Assembly: GCF_011065935.2 (NCBI RefSeq)
Contig: NZ_JAAMNH020000001.1
Coordinates: 331,001 to 395,000 of the forward strand
From: Clostridium estertheticum
GTDB lineage: Bacteria; Bacillota; Clostridia; Clostridiales; Clostridiaceae
Direction of reading: 5' to 3'
Length of the DNA stretch: 64,000 bases
The notes under the pieces were generated by a model, which saw nothing but the letters and a program-made list of their open reading frames with translations, was not told where the DNA came from and searched no databases. The position numbers and the translations under genes were made by a program. Shown here piece after piece: positions 48,647-58,818 of the stretch; the stretch's first letter is position 1, and every line of letters begins with the position of its first letter.

Positions 48647-51148
48647 ATGAAATTTTTTGATAAGTTATTTGGTACATATAGTGATAGAGAAATAAAAAGA
48701 ATAATTTCAACTGTAGATAAGATAGAGGAACTAGATCCAAAAATGACTAGTTTAAGTGATGAGGATCTTAAAGCAAAAACAGAAGAATTTAAGACTAGGC
48801 TAAATAATGGAGAGACTTTAGATGATATATTACCTGAAGCCTTTGCAGTAGTTAGAGAAGCTTCATGGAGAGTTCTTAGCAAGAAGCATTTTAGAGTACA
48901 ACTAATTGGGGGTATAATTCTACATCAAGGAAGAATAACTGAAATGAAAACTGGTGAAGGAAAGACCTTAGTGGCTACGCTTCCATCATATTTGAATGCA
49001 CTAACAGAAAAAGGCGTTCACATAGTTACAGTTAATGACTATCTTGCGAAAAGAGATAGAGATGAGATGGGACAAATACACGAATTCTTAGGTCTTTCTG
49101 TAGGTGTAATTATTCATGATTTAGACCAAACTCAAAGACAAGAGGCCTATAATTCAGATATAACCTACGGAACAAATAATGAATTTGGATTCGATTATTT
49201 AAGAGATAATATGGTTGTTTATAAAGAAGAAAGGGTTCAAAGAAAATTAAACTTTGTAGTCGTGGATGAGGTTGACTCCATATTAATAGATGAAGCTAGG
49301 ACACCACTTATAATATCTGGAGAAGGAGAAAAATCTACAGATTTTTATAAAGTAGCAGATTATTTTGTTAAGGGACTAGTGAAAGAAGAAGATTACACTA
49401 TAGATGAAAAAGCTAGTGCTGCTATAATGTCTGATGTTGGTATAGATAAAGCAGAAAAGTATTTCCACTTAGAAAATTATGCTGATGCAGAAAATATGAC
49501 TGTACAGCACCATGTAGTTCAAGCTTTAAAAGCAAACTATATCATGAGAAAAGATAAAGATTATATGGATAAAGATGGAGAAGTTATCATAGTAGATGAA
49601 TTTACTGGAAGACTTATGGAAGGTAGAAGATATAGTGATGGACTTCACCAAGCTATTGAAGCAAAAGAGGGCGTAAAAATTGAAAAAGAATCAAAAACTC
49701 TTGCCACTATTACATTCCAAAATTATTTCAGAATGTATAATAAATTATCAGGTATGACTGGTACCGCACTTACTGAAGAAAATGAATTTAGAGAAATATA
49801 TGGACTGGACGTATTAGTAATCCCTACTAATATGCCACTCACAAGAGTTGATAATGCGGATTTAGTTTATAAAACTGTAAAGGGGAAATATAAAGCTATA
49901 GTAGATGAAATAGTTGAAACCTATAAGGCTAAGCAACCTGTCCTTGTAGGTACTGTTAGTATAGAAAAATCAGAATTATTATCTGAGATGCTTAAAAGAA
50001 GAGGAATTCCTCATCAAGTACTTAATGCTAAATATCATGAAAGAGAAGCGGATATAATATCTCATGCAGGGGCACTTGGCATGGTTACTATAGCAACTAA
50101 CATGGCTGGCCGTGGTACGGATATTAAGCTTGAAGAGGGCGTTGTTGAAGCTGGAGGACTCAAGATAATTGGAACTGAAAGACATGAATCTAGGCGTATC
50201 GATAATCAGCTTAGAGGACGTTCTGGTCGTCAAGGGGATATAGGAAGCTCAAGATTTTATATATCACTGGAAGATGATTTAATGAGAATATTTGGTTCTG
50301 AAAGGCTTCAAGGAGTAGTAGAAAAATTAGGCTTAACTGATGAGGATGCTATTGAGAGTAAAATGGTAAGTGGAGCTATAGAAAGTGCTCAAAAGAAAGT
50401 TGAAGGAAATAACTTTGATATAAGAAAAAATGTTGTTCAATATGATGATGTAATGAATCAACAGAGAGAAATAATATATAGACAAAGAACGGAAGTTCTT
50501 CAAGGAGAAAACATAAAAGATCAAGTTGAAGAAATGATAAAAGATGTTATTTTCTCTGCAGTTGCAGCTCATATTACTGGCATAGAGGAAAGTTTCGATG
50601 AGGAATTAGTAAAATTAATTGGTTTCCTTGAAACAATATTTCTTCCTAAGGGTATTGTTTCAATAGAAGAATTAGCTAAAACATCTAATGATGAAATTAA
50701 GACTACTCTTTTAGATATAGCTGAGAAAATGTATGCTCAGAAAGAAGAGCATTTTGGTGAGGAACAAATGAGAGAAGTTGAAAGAGTTATTCTTCTAAGG
50801 GTTGTAGATAGTAAATGGATGGATCATATTGATGATATGGAACATTTAAAACAAGGTATTGGACTAAGAGCTTATAAGCAACAGGATCCATCACAAGCCT
50901 ACCAAATGGAAGGTAGTGATATGTTTGCTGAAATGATTGACAACATAAAGACAGAAACAGTTAAATACTTATTCCACGTGCAAATAGAAAAAGCACCTGA
51001 AAGAGAAATGGTTGCCAAGATTACATCAACAAATCATGATGATTCCGTTAAAAAAGAGCCAACTAAAAAAGAAACTAAACCAGGGAGAAATGATGACTGT
51101 TCTTGTGGGTCAGGTAAGAAATACAAAAACTGTTGCGGCAGGGGATAA
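48647..51148 (+). CDS. secA: Protein translocase ATPase SecA
   Basis: Motor of the Sec pathway at the membrane. 833 aa from ATG 48647; in-frame GTG 48632 and ATG 48638 overlap the SD GTGAGG. Seen: Walker [18 protein letters not shown], motif [13 protein letters not shown], and the C-terminal zinc/SecB-binding tail [14 protein letters not shown]. Its stop codon lies within the first palindrome of the family-2 repeat. Confidence 0.97.
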   Translation: MKFFDKLFGTYSDREIKRIISTVDKIEELDPKMTSLSDEDLKAKTEEFKTRLNNGETLDDILPEAFAVVREASWRVLSKKHFRVQLIGGIILHQGRITEMKTGEGKTLVATLPSYLNALTEKGVHIVTVNDYLAKRDRDEMGQIHEFLGLSVGVIIHDLDQTQRQEAYNSDITYGTNNEFGFDYLRDNMVVYKEERVQRKLNFVVVDEVDSILIDEARTPLIISGEGEKSTDFYKVADYFVKGLVKEEDYTIDEKASAAIMSDVGIDKAEKYFHLENYADAENMTVQHHVVQALKANYIMRKDKDYMDKDGEVIIVDEFTGRLMEGRRYSDGLHQAIEAKEGVKIEKESKTLATITFQNYFRMYNKLSGMTGTALTEENEFREIYGLDVLVIPTNMPLTRVDNADLVYKTVKGKYKAIVDEIVETYKAKQPVLVGTVSIEKSELLSEMLKRRGIPHQVLNAKYHEREADIISHAGALGMVTIATNMAGRGTDIKLEEGVVEAGGLKIIGTERHESRRIDNQLRGRSGRQGDIGSSRFYISLEDDLMRIFGSERLQGVVEKLGLTDEDAIESKMVSGAIESAQKKVEGNNFDIRKNVVQYDDVMNQQREIIYRQRTEVLQGENIKDQVEEMIKDVIFSAVAAHITGIEESFDEELVKLIGFLETIFLPKGIVSIEELAKTSNDEIKTTLLDIAEKMYAQKEEHFGEEQMREVERVILLRVVDSKWMDHIDDMEHLKQGIGLRAYKQQDPSQAYQMEGSDMFAEMIDNIKTETVKYLFHVQIEKAPEREMVAKITSTNHDDSVKKEPTKKETKPGRNDDCSCGSGKKYKNCCGRG

Positions 51149-51206
51149 CAATTAATAATTGTTATCTGTTCCAGAGAACGACAAAGGGGTCAACAATTAA
51201 TAATTT
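51142..51206 (+). repeat. Family-2 repeat pair downstream of secA
   Basis: First unit 51142-51189: palindrome GATAACAATTA...TAATTGTTATC, then GTTCCAGAGAACGACAAAGGGG. Second head AACAATTAATAATTT starts 46 nt later and decays. The same unit and period occur at 17897-17988. Confidence 0.6.
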
Positions 51207-51237
51207 CGTAAAACAGAATAAAGGATAGTAATAGTTG

Positions 51238-51318
51238 AAAATTGACAGATGACAGTTAACAGTTAATAAAATTTTTCCTAGTGGAGAAATAAAACCTAAA
51301 CTGTTCACTGTCAATTTT
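51238..51318. repeat. 81-bp element with inverted ends
   Basis: AAAATTGACAG...TTAACAGTT (51238-51264) against AACTGTTCACTGTCAATTTT (51299-51318), with an inner TTTTTCC/GGAGAAA pair. Resembles small palindromic elements common in clostridial intergenic DNA. It is followed immediately by leader repeat copy E. Confidence 0.55.
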
Positions 51319-51321
51319 TAA

Positions 51322-51397
51322 TGTTGAAGACATTTTAACTTCGAATAAGATGAACAGCTGTGCAGGTGATGATTAAATTAAAAAAGGGGTGCAATAA
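51322..51397 (+). repeat. Dispersed leader repeat, family 1, copy E (long), directly before prfB
   Basis: Blocks TGTTGAAGAC, CTTCGAATAAGATGAACAGCT and CAGGTGATGATTAAATTA, in the order seen before sua5, then the RBS AAAGGGGTG and the prfB ATG. Confidence 0.6.
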
Positions 51398-52505
51398 ATG
51401 ATAGTACAATTGGAAGAATTAACAAGTGAATTAAATGTAGTAAAAGTTAACGTAGAAGAAATTAGGGTGTCTCTTTGACGTAGCAACACTAGAAAAAGAG
51501 TTAAAAGAGTTTGAATTTAAAATGCAGGAAACTAGTTTTTGGGACGACACTGACCTAGCACAAGAAATTGCGCAGAAAGCTAAGGGGATTAAAGATAGGA
51601 TTGATAGATTTAATCTAGTAGGTAGTAGGCTAGAGGATTTATATGTGCTCATTGAACTAAGTGAAGAGGAGGAAGATTATTCCTCATTAGCAGAAATAAA
51701 AAGCGAGTTAAGAGATTTAGCTCATGATACTGATAGGTTTAGGATAGAAATTTTACTATCTGGAAAATATGATATAAATAATGCTATTTTAACCCTTCAC
51801 AATGGTGCAGGTGGAAATGATGCTCAAGATTGGACAGAAATGCTTTATAGGATGTACTCAAGATGGTGTGAAAAGAAGGGCTATAAAATCGAAGTTTTAG
51901 ATTATCAGCCCTCTGATGAGGCAGGCATTAAAGCAGTTACATTAAAAATAACTGGTGAATTTGCCTATGGATATTTAAAAGCTGAGAAGGGTGTTCACAG
52001 GCTTGTAAGAATTTCACCGTATAATGCAAATGGTAAAAGGCAAACTTCCTTTGCGTCATGTGAAGTTCTTCCAGAGCTAACTGAAAGCCAAGATATTGAT
52101 ATAAGACCTGATGACCTTCGGATAGACACTTTTAGGTCAGGTGGTGCTGGAGGTCAACATGTAAATAAAACGGAGTCAGCTATAAGGATTACACATATAC
52201 CTACGGGCATAGTAGTTCAGTGTCAGAATGAAAGAAGCCAGCATAGCAATAAACAAACTGCAATGAAGATGCTTATGGCAAAACTTTTAGATTTAAAGGA
52301 AAGGGCTCATAAGGATAGAATTGAAGACTTAACTGGGGATCTAAAAGATAATGGCTGGGGAAGCCAAATTAGGTCTTATGTATTTCATCCATATAATTTG
52401 GTTAAGGACCATAGAACTAATACAGAAATGGGAAATGTAGATGCAGTTATGGACGGAGATATTGATATTTTCATAGAGGAATACCTTAGGATGAATAATA
52501 AATAG
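51398..52505 (+). CDS. prfB: Peptide chain release factor 2, programmed +1 frameshift
   Basis: Reads UGA and UAA stops. Translated as 51398-51475 joined to 51477-52505 (368 aa). At 51464-51479 the site AGGGTGT-CT-CTT-TGA-C matches the known RF2 autoregulatory signal: an SD-like AGGG, slippery CTT, then TGA C. Low RF2 lets ribosomes slip and make RF2. GGQ is in GGAGGQHVNKTES. The codon-reading motif is SPY in RISPYNANGKR, where most RF2 have SPF. Confidence 0.96.
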
Positions 52506-52541
52506 AGGCAATTAATAAAAATTATTAAGTTGAGGTGAATT

Positions 52542-53063
52542 ATGATGTCACTAATATTTCAATATGGCCAAATTGTTTTAAGTTGTGTAAGTGTTTATAT
52601 TTTTATTGTTGTTGCTATAAGATTTTTTGGTAAAAATGAATTAGCTCAATTATCTGTAATTGATTTAGTTTTTATTTTGCTTATAAGTAATGCTGTTCAA
52701 AATGCGATGGTGGGTACTGATTCTTCACTCGGAGGGGGACTGGTAGCAGCAACTTCATTATTTGTTGTAAATTACTTATTTAAACGCATAATGTATCGCT
52801 TTCCTAAATTAAATAAGTTAATACAAGGAGAACCCTTACTCTTAATTTATAATGGTGAAATCAACATGAAAAATGTAAATAAATCTAAGATATCTATGGA
52901 TGAGATTATGGAAGCAATTAGAGAACATGGAGTAGCAAAGGTAGAACAGGTAGATTTAGCAATATTAGAAGTAGACGGAAATATAAGCGTAATGTCTCAA
53001 GAGTTTAAACATAGAACTACCAAGAAGAAAAAAGCACACAAAGCAATTACAAAAAATATATAA
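52542..53063 (+). CDS. DUF421 (YetF/YcaP-type) membrane protein
   Basis: 173 aa. Three N-terminal TM helices including the conserved RFFGKNELAQLSVIDLVFILLISNAVQ, then a cytoplasmic alpha/beta domain (QGEPLLLIYNGEINMKN). The function is not established; homologues are linked to spore or envelope properties in Bacilli. Slightly shorter than typical (200-230 aa) at the C-terminus. Ends at a strong terminator. Confidence 0.88.
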   Translation: MMSLIFQYGQIVLSCVSVYIFIVVAIRFFGKNELAQLSVIDLVFILLISNAVQNAMVGTDSSLGGGLVAATSLFVVNYLFKRIMYRFPKLNKLIQGEPLLLIYNGEINMKNVNKSKISMDEIMEAIREHGVAKVEQVDLAILEVDGNISVMSQEFKHRTTKKKKAHKAITKNI

Positions 53064-53080
53064 AAAAATAATGGATTAAA

Positions 53081-53122
53081 ATAATCAAAGTGGCTACAAA
53101 ATATTGTAGCCACTTTGATTAT
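53081..53122. terminator. Bidirectional terminator between the DUF421 gene and yeiH
   Basis: ATAATCAAAGTGGCTACAA / TTGTAGCCACTTTGATTAT, 18-19-bp perfect stem between convergent genes. Confidence 0.9.
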
Positions 53123-53123
53123 T

Positions 53124-54131
53124 TTACATTTGTTTTGTTATAACTTGCACAGCTATGCTGACAATTGCAACTGTAAACCACACTAGAAGACCAAGAAAGA
53201 TAGGTTTAACACCATTTTTCATCATCTTTTTAAAGTCTGAACACAGTCCAATTGCTGAAAGCGCCATTACTATCATAAATTTTCCTAAAGTATTTATGTA
53301 TGAAATGCTGTTTCCTTTAAATAGTCCCAAAGTATTTAATAGTGAAGCTACTAAAAACCATAATATAAACCAAGGGAATATTTTTTTAAAACTAAAGTTA
53401 ACAGTTGTATCCACCTTTGATTCTTTCTTCTTTTTTATAGCAACCACAATACTAAATATAATTGAAATGGGTATAATTAAAGTAGCTCTTGTAAGTTTAA
53501 CTATGGTAGCATAGGTCCCTGCCGCATTACTGAAAGCATAACCCGCAGCCACTACAGAAGAAGTGTCATTAATAGCAGTACCAGCCCAAAGTCCAAAGGC
53601 TTTATCAGAAAAATGAAGTAAATGGCCAATGGGTGGGAAAATAAGAACTGCAATAATATTAAATAAGAATATGGTAGAAATTGAGTAAGCTATCTCCATT
53701 TCATCAGCTTCTATTATAGGAGCAATTGCAGCAATGGCTGATCCTCCGCATATAGCAGTACCAACGCCAATTAAGGCTTTTAGCTTTGAGGGAATGCCTA
53801 GCAATTTTCCAAAGCCATAAGCTGATATAAAGGCTGCTAATAAGGTAAAAATCGTAACGGATAATGAATCTATGCCTGTTTGTAACACCGTAGTTAAACT
53901 TAATCCAGCACCAAGCACAATTATTGACCATTGAAGTATTTTTTTAGAAGTAAATGCTATTCCTTTTAAAGTGTTTTCAGGCTTTCCAAATAAATTGTTT
54001 ATAATAATTCCTATAATAATACCAAATACAGGGCCACCAACTATTGGTAAAACACTTCCTAGCCAGGTGGCAATAAGTGCAATAACAAATGCAAACAGTA
54101 TTCCTTTAATATTTTCTTTAAACCAATTCAT
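53124..54131 (-). CDS. YeiH-family putative sulfate/sulfite exporter
   Basis: 335-aa permease with about 10 TM helices of the UPF0324/YeiH family. Seen: GPVFGIIIGIIINN, GIAFTSKKILQWSIIVLGAG, GTAICGGSAIAAIAP and AGTAINDTSSVVAAGYA. Sulfur-compound export is suggested for the family but not proven. Divergent from a LysR-type regulator 149 nt away, the same pairing as yeiE-yeiH in enterics. Confidence 0.85.
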   Translation of the reverse strand: MNWFKENIKGILFAFVIALIATWLGSVLPIVGGPVFGIIIGIIINNLFGKPENTLKGIAFTSKKILQWSIIVLGAGLSLTTVLQTGIDSLSVTIFTLLAAFISAYGFGKLLGIPSKLKALIGVGTAICGGSAIAAIAPIIEADEMEIAYSISTIFLFNIIAVLIFPPIGHLLHFSDKAFGLWAGTAINDTSSVVAAGYAFSNAAGTYATIVKLTRATLIIPISIIFSIVVAIKKKKESKVDTTVNFSFKKIFPWFILWFLVASLLNTLGLFKGNSISYINTLGKFMIVMALSAIGLCSDFKKMMKNGVKPIFLGLLVWFTVAIVSIAVQVITKQM

Positions 54132-54203
54132 AATAACGTCTCCTCATCTTTTATCCTTGTCACTTACTAATAATAATACCAGTTTAAACTAAAATCAAAT
54201 TAT

Positions 54204-54223
54204 TAATACTTATACAAGTATTA
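54204..54223. promoter_or_regulatory. Palindromic LysR-type operator between yeiH and lysR
   Basis: TAATACTT-ATAC-AAGTATTA: perfect 8-bp arms containing a T-N11-A motif, centred in the divergent intergenic region. Confidence 0.6.
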
Positions 54224-54280
54224 GCTGAGCTTATATGTTATTATAAGATATAAATATTTATTATGATTGGAGGGGGAAAT

Positions 54281-55177
54281 TTGCTAGATACTAGGCTTAC
54301 GACATTCATAACCCTTGCTAGAACTAAAAGCTTTACAAAGTCGGCAGCAGTATTAAATATAACTCAACCAGCTGTATCGCAACATGTAAAATTTTTAGAG
54401 GATAAATATGAAGCTACTCTTATTGCAAAACAGGGCAAGGGCCTTAATTTAACCCAGGAGGGTCTAATCTTATTAAAATATGCTGAGGAAATAGACGCTC
54501 TATATAAAGCTTTAGAAATGAAACTAAAGAACAGTGGATCAATTGCGAAAACATATAATATAGGTGCAAGTATGACCATTGGTGGCTATGTTTTACCATA
54601 TTTATTAGGGAAGCATAAGAAATTGCATGAAAACATAGATATTTTACTTCAAGTGAATAATACAGAAGAAATATTAGAAAAGCTAGTAAATGGAAAGCTT
54701 GATTTTGTAATGATTGAAGGGCTATTTGATAAAAATAAATTTAAGTTTAAAAAATTTAAAGACGATGAGGTAGTTTTAGCTGTTTCTAAAGAGCATGCTT
54801 TTGCAAAAACAAAGGAAGTTAATGTAGAAGATGTAATTAATGGTAATCTTATATTGAGAGAAAAGGGATCAGGAACCAGAGATATATTTGAAAATAGTCT
54901 TATTGAACTTGGTTATGATGTAAATGATTTAAAAATTTACATGGAAATAGGAAGTATTAGTGCAATTAAATCTTTAGTTGAGTTAAATCTAGGTTATACA
55001 ATTATATCAAGAGAAACTATAAGGAAAGAGCTTGAAATTGGAACAATAAAAGAAGTTGCCATTAAGGGCTTACGTATAAACAGAGAATTTAATTTTGTTT
55101 ATCTGTATGAAGAGAAGTTTATAGAGGAGTTTATGGATTTTTGTTTTAATTGCCAATATTCACTTCTACAGGATTAG
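54281..55177 (+). CDS. LysR-family transcriptional regulator
   Basis: 298 aa. N-terminal winged HTH (FITLARTKSFTKSAAVLNITQPAVSQHVKFLE), then a periplasmic-binding-like effector domain. The start is TTG 54281, 5 nt after GGAGGGGG; an upstream ATG (54263) precedes that SD. Probably controls the divergent yeiH exporter. Its 3' end overlaps the convergent nhaC by 32 nt. Confidence 0.92.
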   Translation: MLDTRLTTFITLARTKSFTKSAAVLNITQPAVSQHVKFLEDKYEATLIAKQGKGLNLTQEGLILLKYAEEIDALYKALEMKLKNSGSIAKTYNIGASMTIGGYVLPYLLGKHKKLHENIDILLQVNNTEEILEKLVNGKLDFVMIEGLFDKNKFKFKKFKDDEVVLAVSKEHAFAKTKEVNVEDVINGNLILREKGSGTRDIFENSLIELGYDVNDLKIYMEIGSISAIKSLVELNLGYTIISRETIRKELEIGTIKEVAIKGLRINREFNFVYLYEEKFIEEFMDFCFNCQYSLLQD

Positions 55178-56498
55178 TATTAGACTTTTTATTAGATTTA
55201 AAACGGATTAATAGTAAATTTGTTATAGGAACCATATATATATAAAACAAATACGGCATGCAGGATGCATTGGCGCCTAAAATAATAAGTGGAGCAAGTA
55301 AAGCGATGTTCCAAGGAATTAAAGCAGAAATCATTATTGCTGTATTTTCTAAATCAATAGCTAAAAAAGAGTTATCTAGTTCATTTTTTTCATAAGCCTT
55401 TTTATCCAGCATATGGGTTAGCATAACGGCGAAGACTTGACTGCAACCCACCGCAGCGGTGAATACGCTTATAATGGTTACGTTTAGAAAAACTTCATAC
55501 CTAGAATCTGCCTTCAAAGTTATAGCTTCAACTTTATTTAGCAGTTTACTTCCTTCTATTACCCCTGCAAATGCAGAGCCAACAAATATAACAAGGGTTG
55601 TTTTGAGCATAGAAATAATTCCTCCGCCTTTTAAAATTGCATAGAGGGGACTTGATTTATCCATACTGAATCCAAATATAATGAACTTTATACAGTTTAC
55701 TAGTGATTCCTGTTGTATAAAGGTGCTAAGTAGAAAAGCTGTGATTATACTTACAAGCATAGATGTTTTAACATTTATCTTAAGCGCTGAGAAAATGAGT
55801 ATTACCAAAGCAGGAAGCAAAACAATTATATTTACATTGAAGGCCTTAACTATTTCATTATTTAGTCCATTTGCAGAGATATGTAGTGGGTATATTCTTG
55901 ACACTATAGCGTAGAAAATAATGGAAATAATAAAGGGTACTACGGAGGTTTTAAACATATTTTTTATATTGCTATAAATATTTGTTCCTGTAAGATAGGC
56001 AACAAGGCTTGCGCTAGAAGACATAGGGGAACATCTATCACCAAAATATGCACCAGCAATGATTGCTCCAGCGGTGGCAGCTAGGTTTACATCACCACCT
56101 TTTGCAACAACCATAAGGGCTATTCCTATTGTACCGGTAGTTCCTATAGATGTGCCTATTAAAAAAGATACAAAACAGCTAGTTAGGAATGCAGACAAAA
56201 TGAAAACATTGGGTTTTAATAGCTGTATACCATAATAAACTAATGCAGGGACAGTACCGGAGGTCATCCATATAGATGTAATAGCACCAATAAGAATAAA
56301 AATCTTTATAACAATAAAAGATTTTTTGCCTCCGTTAAAAGCCATGAAAAGCACTTGATTTAGTGAATTTCCTCGTCTAATCGCCACTATAATAAAGAGG
56401 ATTAGCCCTGCTATTAATGGATATGCAAGAAATATGCCTTTAAAAACGCTGAAAAGTAAAAGAACAAATGTAACAATAAAAGCTATAATTAAATCCAA
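55146..56498 (-). CDS. nhaC: Na+/H+ antiporter, NhaC family
   Basis: 450-aa permease with about 12 TM helices. Seen: IWMTSGTVPALVYYG, GTSIGTTGTIGIALM and GAYFGDRCSPMSSSASLVA, all typical of NhaC. TTG 56498 is preferred over in-frame GTG 56507, since that GTG is part of the SD TAGGTG. Substrate could also be malate-lactate-type exchange, as in some NhaC relatives. Confidence 0.88.
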   Translation of the reverse strand: MDLIIAFIVTFVLLLFSVFKGIFLAYPLIAGLILFIIVAIRRGNSLNQVLFMAFNGGKKSFIVIKIFILIGAITSIWMTSGTVPALVYYGIQLLKPNVFILSAFLTSCFVSFLIGTSIGTTGTIGIALMVVAKGGDVNLAATAGAIIAGAYFGDRCSPMSSSASLVAYLTGTNIYSNIKNMFKTSVVPFIISIIFYAIVSRIYPLHISANGLNNEIVKAFNVNIIVLLPALVILIFSALKINVKTSMLVSIITAFLLSTFIQQESLVNCIKFIIFGFSMDKSSPLYAILKGGGIISMLKTTLVIFVGSAFAGVIEGSKLLNKVEAITLKADSRYEVFLNVTIISVFTAAVGCSQVFAVMLTHMLDKKAYEKNELDNSFLAIDLENTAIMISALIPWNIALLAPLIILGANASCMPYLFYIYMVPITNLLLIRFKSNKKSNTNPVEVNIGN

Positions 56499-56638
56499 AA
56501 TTAACACCTACTTTAAAAAGATTTTAGTTTTCTTTGTGAGAGCATTAATGTAAAAGCATTTATTATTCATAAAATAGACTAAAGTTTTATACATCTTTTC
56601 ACCTACAAACATAATTATTAATAAAAGGTATTAATAGA

Positions 56639-56845
56639 ATGAATGCTATAATAATATTAACTTTTATTAATATTATTATAGCAAAAAGAATAAAAGCATT
56701 CAATAATAGTGAATTTTATATTGAAGGTGTAAAAATAAGAGAAAGTGATGTGCTTTTTATATGTCGTTTAGCTAACATTCTTGCATATAAAAGATTTAAT
56801 TGTTTTGAAAAAAGTGAAAGTAGAAAGATATTACAAGAAATTTAA
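56639..56845 (+). CDS. Small hypothetical protein, uncertain
   Basis: 68 codons, one hydrophobic N-terminal segment and a charged C-terminus; a weak AAAAGG lies 8-10 nt ahead of the ATG. I see no motif. It could be a real small membrane protein or a chance frame in the AT-rich gap between nhaC and the chemoreceptor. Confidence 0.3.
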   Translation: MNAIIILTFINIIIAKRIKAFNNSEFYIEGVKIRESDVLFICRLANILAYKRFNCFEKSESRKILQEI

Positions 56846-56976
56846 TTATATTAAAGAGGAATTGTATACTATTATGTAGAAGAAAGAGAAAGGAAGAAAG
56901 TTGCTTTTTACATTAAAATATTAGATTTATTTAAAAGTAATTTATAAAAACAAAATATACTATAGGAGGATTAATA

Positions 56977-58680
56977 ATGAAAAGAAAAACAGCAGGGTTT
57001 AGCTTACTATTTTTTTTGATTTCTATAACAATCTTTAATATGTTATTTTTGAATTTAGCATCCAGATCCTTTAAAACAGTGCTTTCTCAGGCGAATATAC
57101 CAGCTAAGGAATTGGAAATTGTTTCTTTAGGTATAAATAGTATTTATGCAAAATATAATATTGGACTTAGTCTGATTTTTACTATGGTGATATTTTGCAT
57201 TATTTTAACAATAATTCGAAATATGACTCATTCAATGAAAACTATAGATGAACAAACAAAAAAATTAGCGGAAGGACAATTTACCGTTAGAGTTAAAGCA
57301 GAGGGCATAGGTGAAACCATTGCTACAAATGTTAATGAAATAGTGAAAAATATAAGAAAGGTGTTGTGTGAAGTTATGGAAGTCTCACAGACAAATAGAA
57401 ACCTGGCAGACACACTTCACAATAGTGCAGAACAAACAGAGACAACAGCCAGTGAAATATCTAATGCCATTGTAGAGGTAGCAGTCGGCGCAACCACTCA
57501 AGCAGAAGCTTCGATCTCCACAAAAGAAAATACGGAGCAGATGTGGAAAAATGCAGATAAGATTGCTAAGTTTGCAGAAAATGCAAAAGACATTGCAAAA
57601 AATATGATTTTAGCAATCCAGATCAATACTGAAATGTTCGCCAAATTTACTAGTAAAATGGAAGACACGGCCTTATCTAATTCTAAACTAGCTAATACAA
57701 TTCAAACATTGCAAGATGAGATTCATAAAATTAATTCTATTATTCAGGTTGTTACAGATATTAGTGAAAGAACAAACTTACTTGCACTAAATGCTGCAAT
57801 AGAAGCGGCCAGAGCAGGAGAGCAAGGTAGAGGGTTTGCAGTGGTGGCTGATGAAGTCCGAAAACTTGCTGAGCAATCCTCAAGTTCAGTAGGGGACATT
57901 GGGAAAATAACCACAAATATTATCGAAAAAATTTCTGAAATAAGTTTAGAAGCTAAGGAAGAAGTAAAAAAGATTGCAGAAAATGTTGGATTTGTAGAAG
58001 GAGTAAAAGAGTCTTTTAGCAAGGTAATTGATTCAACGAAATCAACTTATGATGCCGTAGATGAAATTTCTATTTTAGCGGTAGAAACTGCGAGTGAGGC
58101 AGAAAATGTAAATGAACTTATGGATAAAATAAGCTCAATAACCCAGCAGTCATTGGCAATTACTGAGGAGGTCTCAGCAGCGGCGCAAGAACAAACGGCA
58201 ACAATGCATAATATGTCCGTTATAGTAGAGAAAATGAACAGGACTGCAGATGAAATTGACGGTCAATTAAAGAATTTTACAAATAAGATTATACTAGGAG
58301 AAAAAGAGAATAATATTATAAAAGAAGGACTAGAAATATTGAAGTCAATTGCAATAGAATTAGGTTCAAATGGGTATTCAATAGAGCGTACTTCTGATCT
58401 ACTAAAACAAAGAAAAAACTCACATATGCAATTTGAATATATTGGAGTTATAGATATAGATGGAAATATGAAATTTGCAACAGAGGCTATAATTACTGGA
58501 AGCAATAATTATTCCTTTAGGCCATATTTTAGAGAAGCTGTAGAAGGAAAAGAATTTAGCAGTGAACCATATATATCTAATGTCTCTTATAATTATTGTA
58601 TTGCTATTTCTGTACCTTTTAAAGAAAGCAATGGTAAAATAAATGGAGTTGTAATGGCTGATATTTGTATAGGAAATTAA
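56977..58680 (+). CDS. Methyl-accepting chemotaxis protein with C-terminal Cache-like domain
   Basis: 567 aa. TM1 (residues 7-26), a loop of only ~35 residues, TM2 (62-82), HAMP, then a long coiled-coil signalling domain with the hairpin tip [20 protein letters not shown]. After the signalling domain come about 110 extra residues (from about 455) with [30 protein letters not shown] and a terminal [20 protein letters not shown], which read like a Cache/PDC ligand fold on the cytoplasmic side. Methylation-site helices flank the tip. Signal sensed unknown. Confidence 0.88.
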   Translation: MKRKTAGFSLLFFLISITIFNMLFLNLASRSFKTVLSQANIPAKELEIVSLGINSIYAKYNIGLSLIFTMVIFCIILTIIRNMTHSMKTIDEQTKKLAEGQFTVRVKAEGIGETIATNVNEIVKNIRKVLCEVMEVSQTNRNLADTLHNSAEQTETTASEISNAIVEVAVGATTQAEASISTKENTEQMWKNADKIAKFAENAKDIAKNMILAIQINTEMFAKFTSKMEDTALSNSKLANTIQTLQDEIHKINSIIQVVTDISERTNLLALNAAIEAARAGEQGRGFAVVADEVRKLAEQSSSSVGDIGKITTNIIEKISEISLEAKEEVKKIAENVGFVEGVKESFSKVIDSTKSTYDAVDEISILAVETASEAENVNELMDKISSITQQSLAITEEVSAAAQEQTATMHNMSVIVEKMNRTADEIDGQLKNFTNKIILGEKENNIIKEGLEILKSIAIELGSNGYSIERTSDLLKQRKNSHMQFEYIGVIDIDGNMKFATEAIITGSNNYSFRPYFREAVEGKEFSSEPYISNVSYNYCIAISVPFKESNGKINGVVMADICIGN

Positions 58681-58709
58681 GAAAATAAAGATATTGTGAA
58701 ATATAAATA

Positions 58710-58750
58710 AAAATCGTCTCACTTTATAGAAAAGTGAGACGATTTTTATT
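58710..58750. terminator. Bidirectional terminator after the chemoreceptor gene
   Basis: AAATCGTCTCACTTT / AAGTGAGACGATTT with T-rich tail. Confidence 0.85.
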
Positions 58751-58818
58751 TATATTTAAAATTAATTTCATCGTGTTGGTTCTACCCCTAAGGGCTCCCT
58801 GAAAGTACTTCTCCCATT

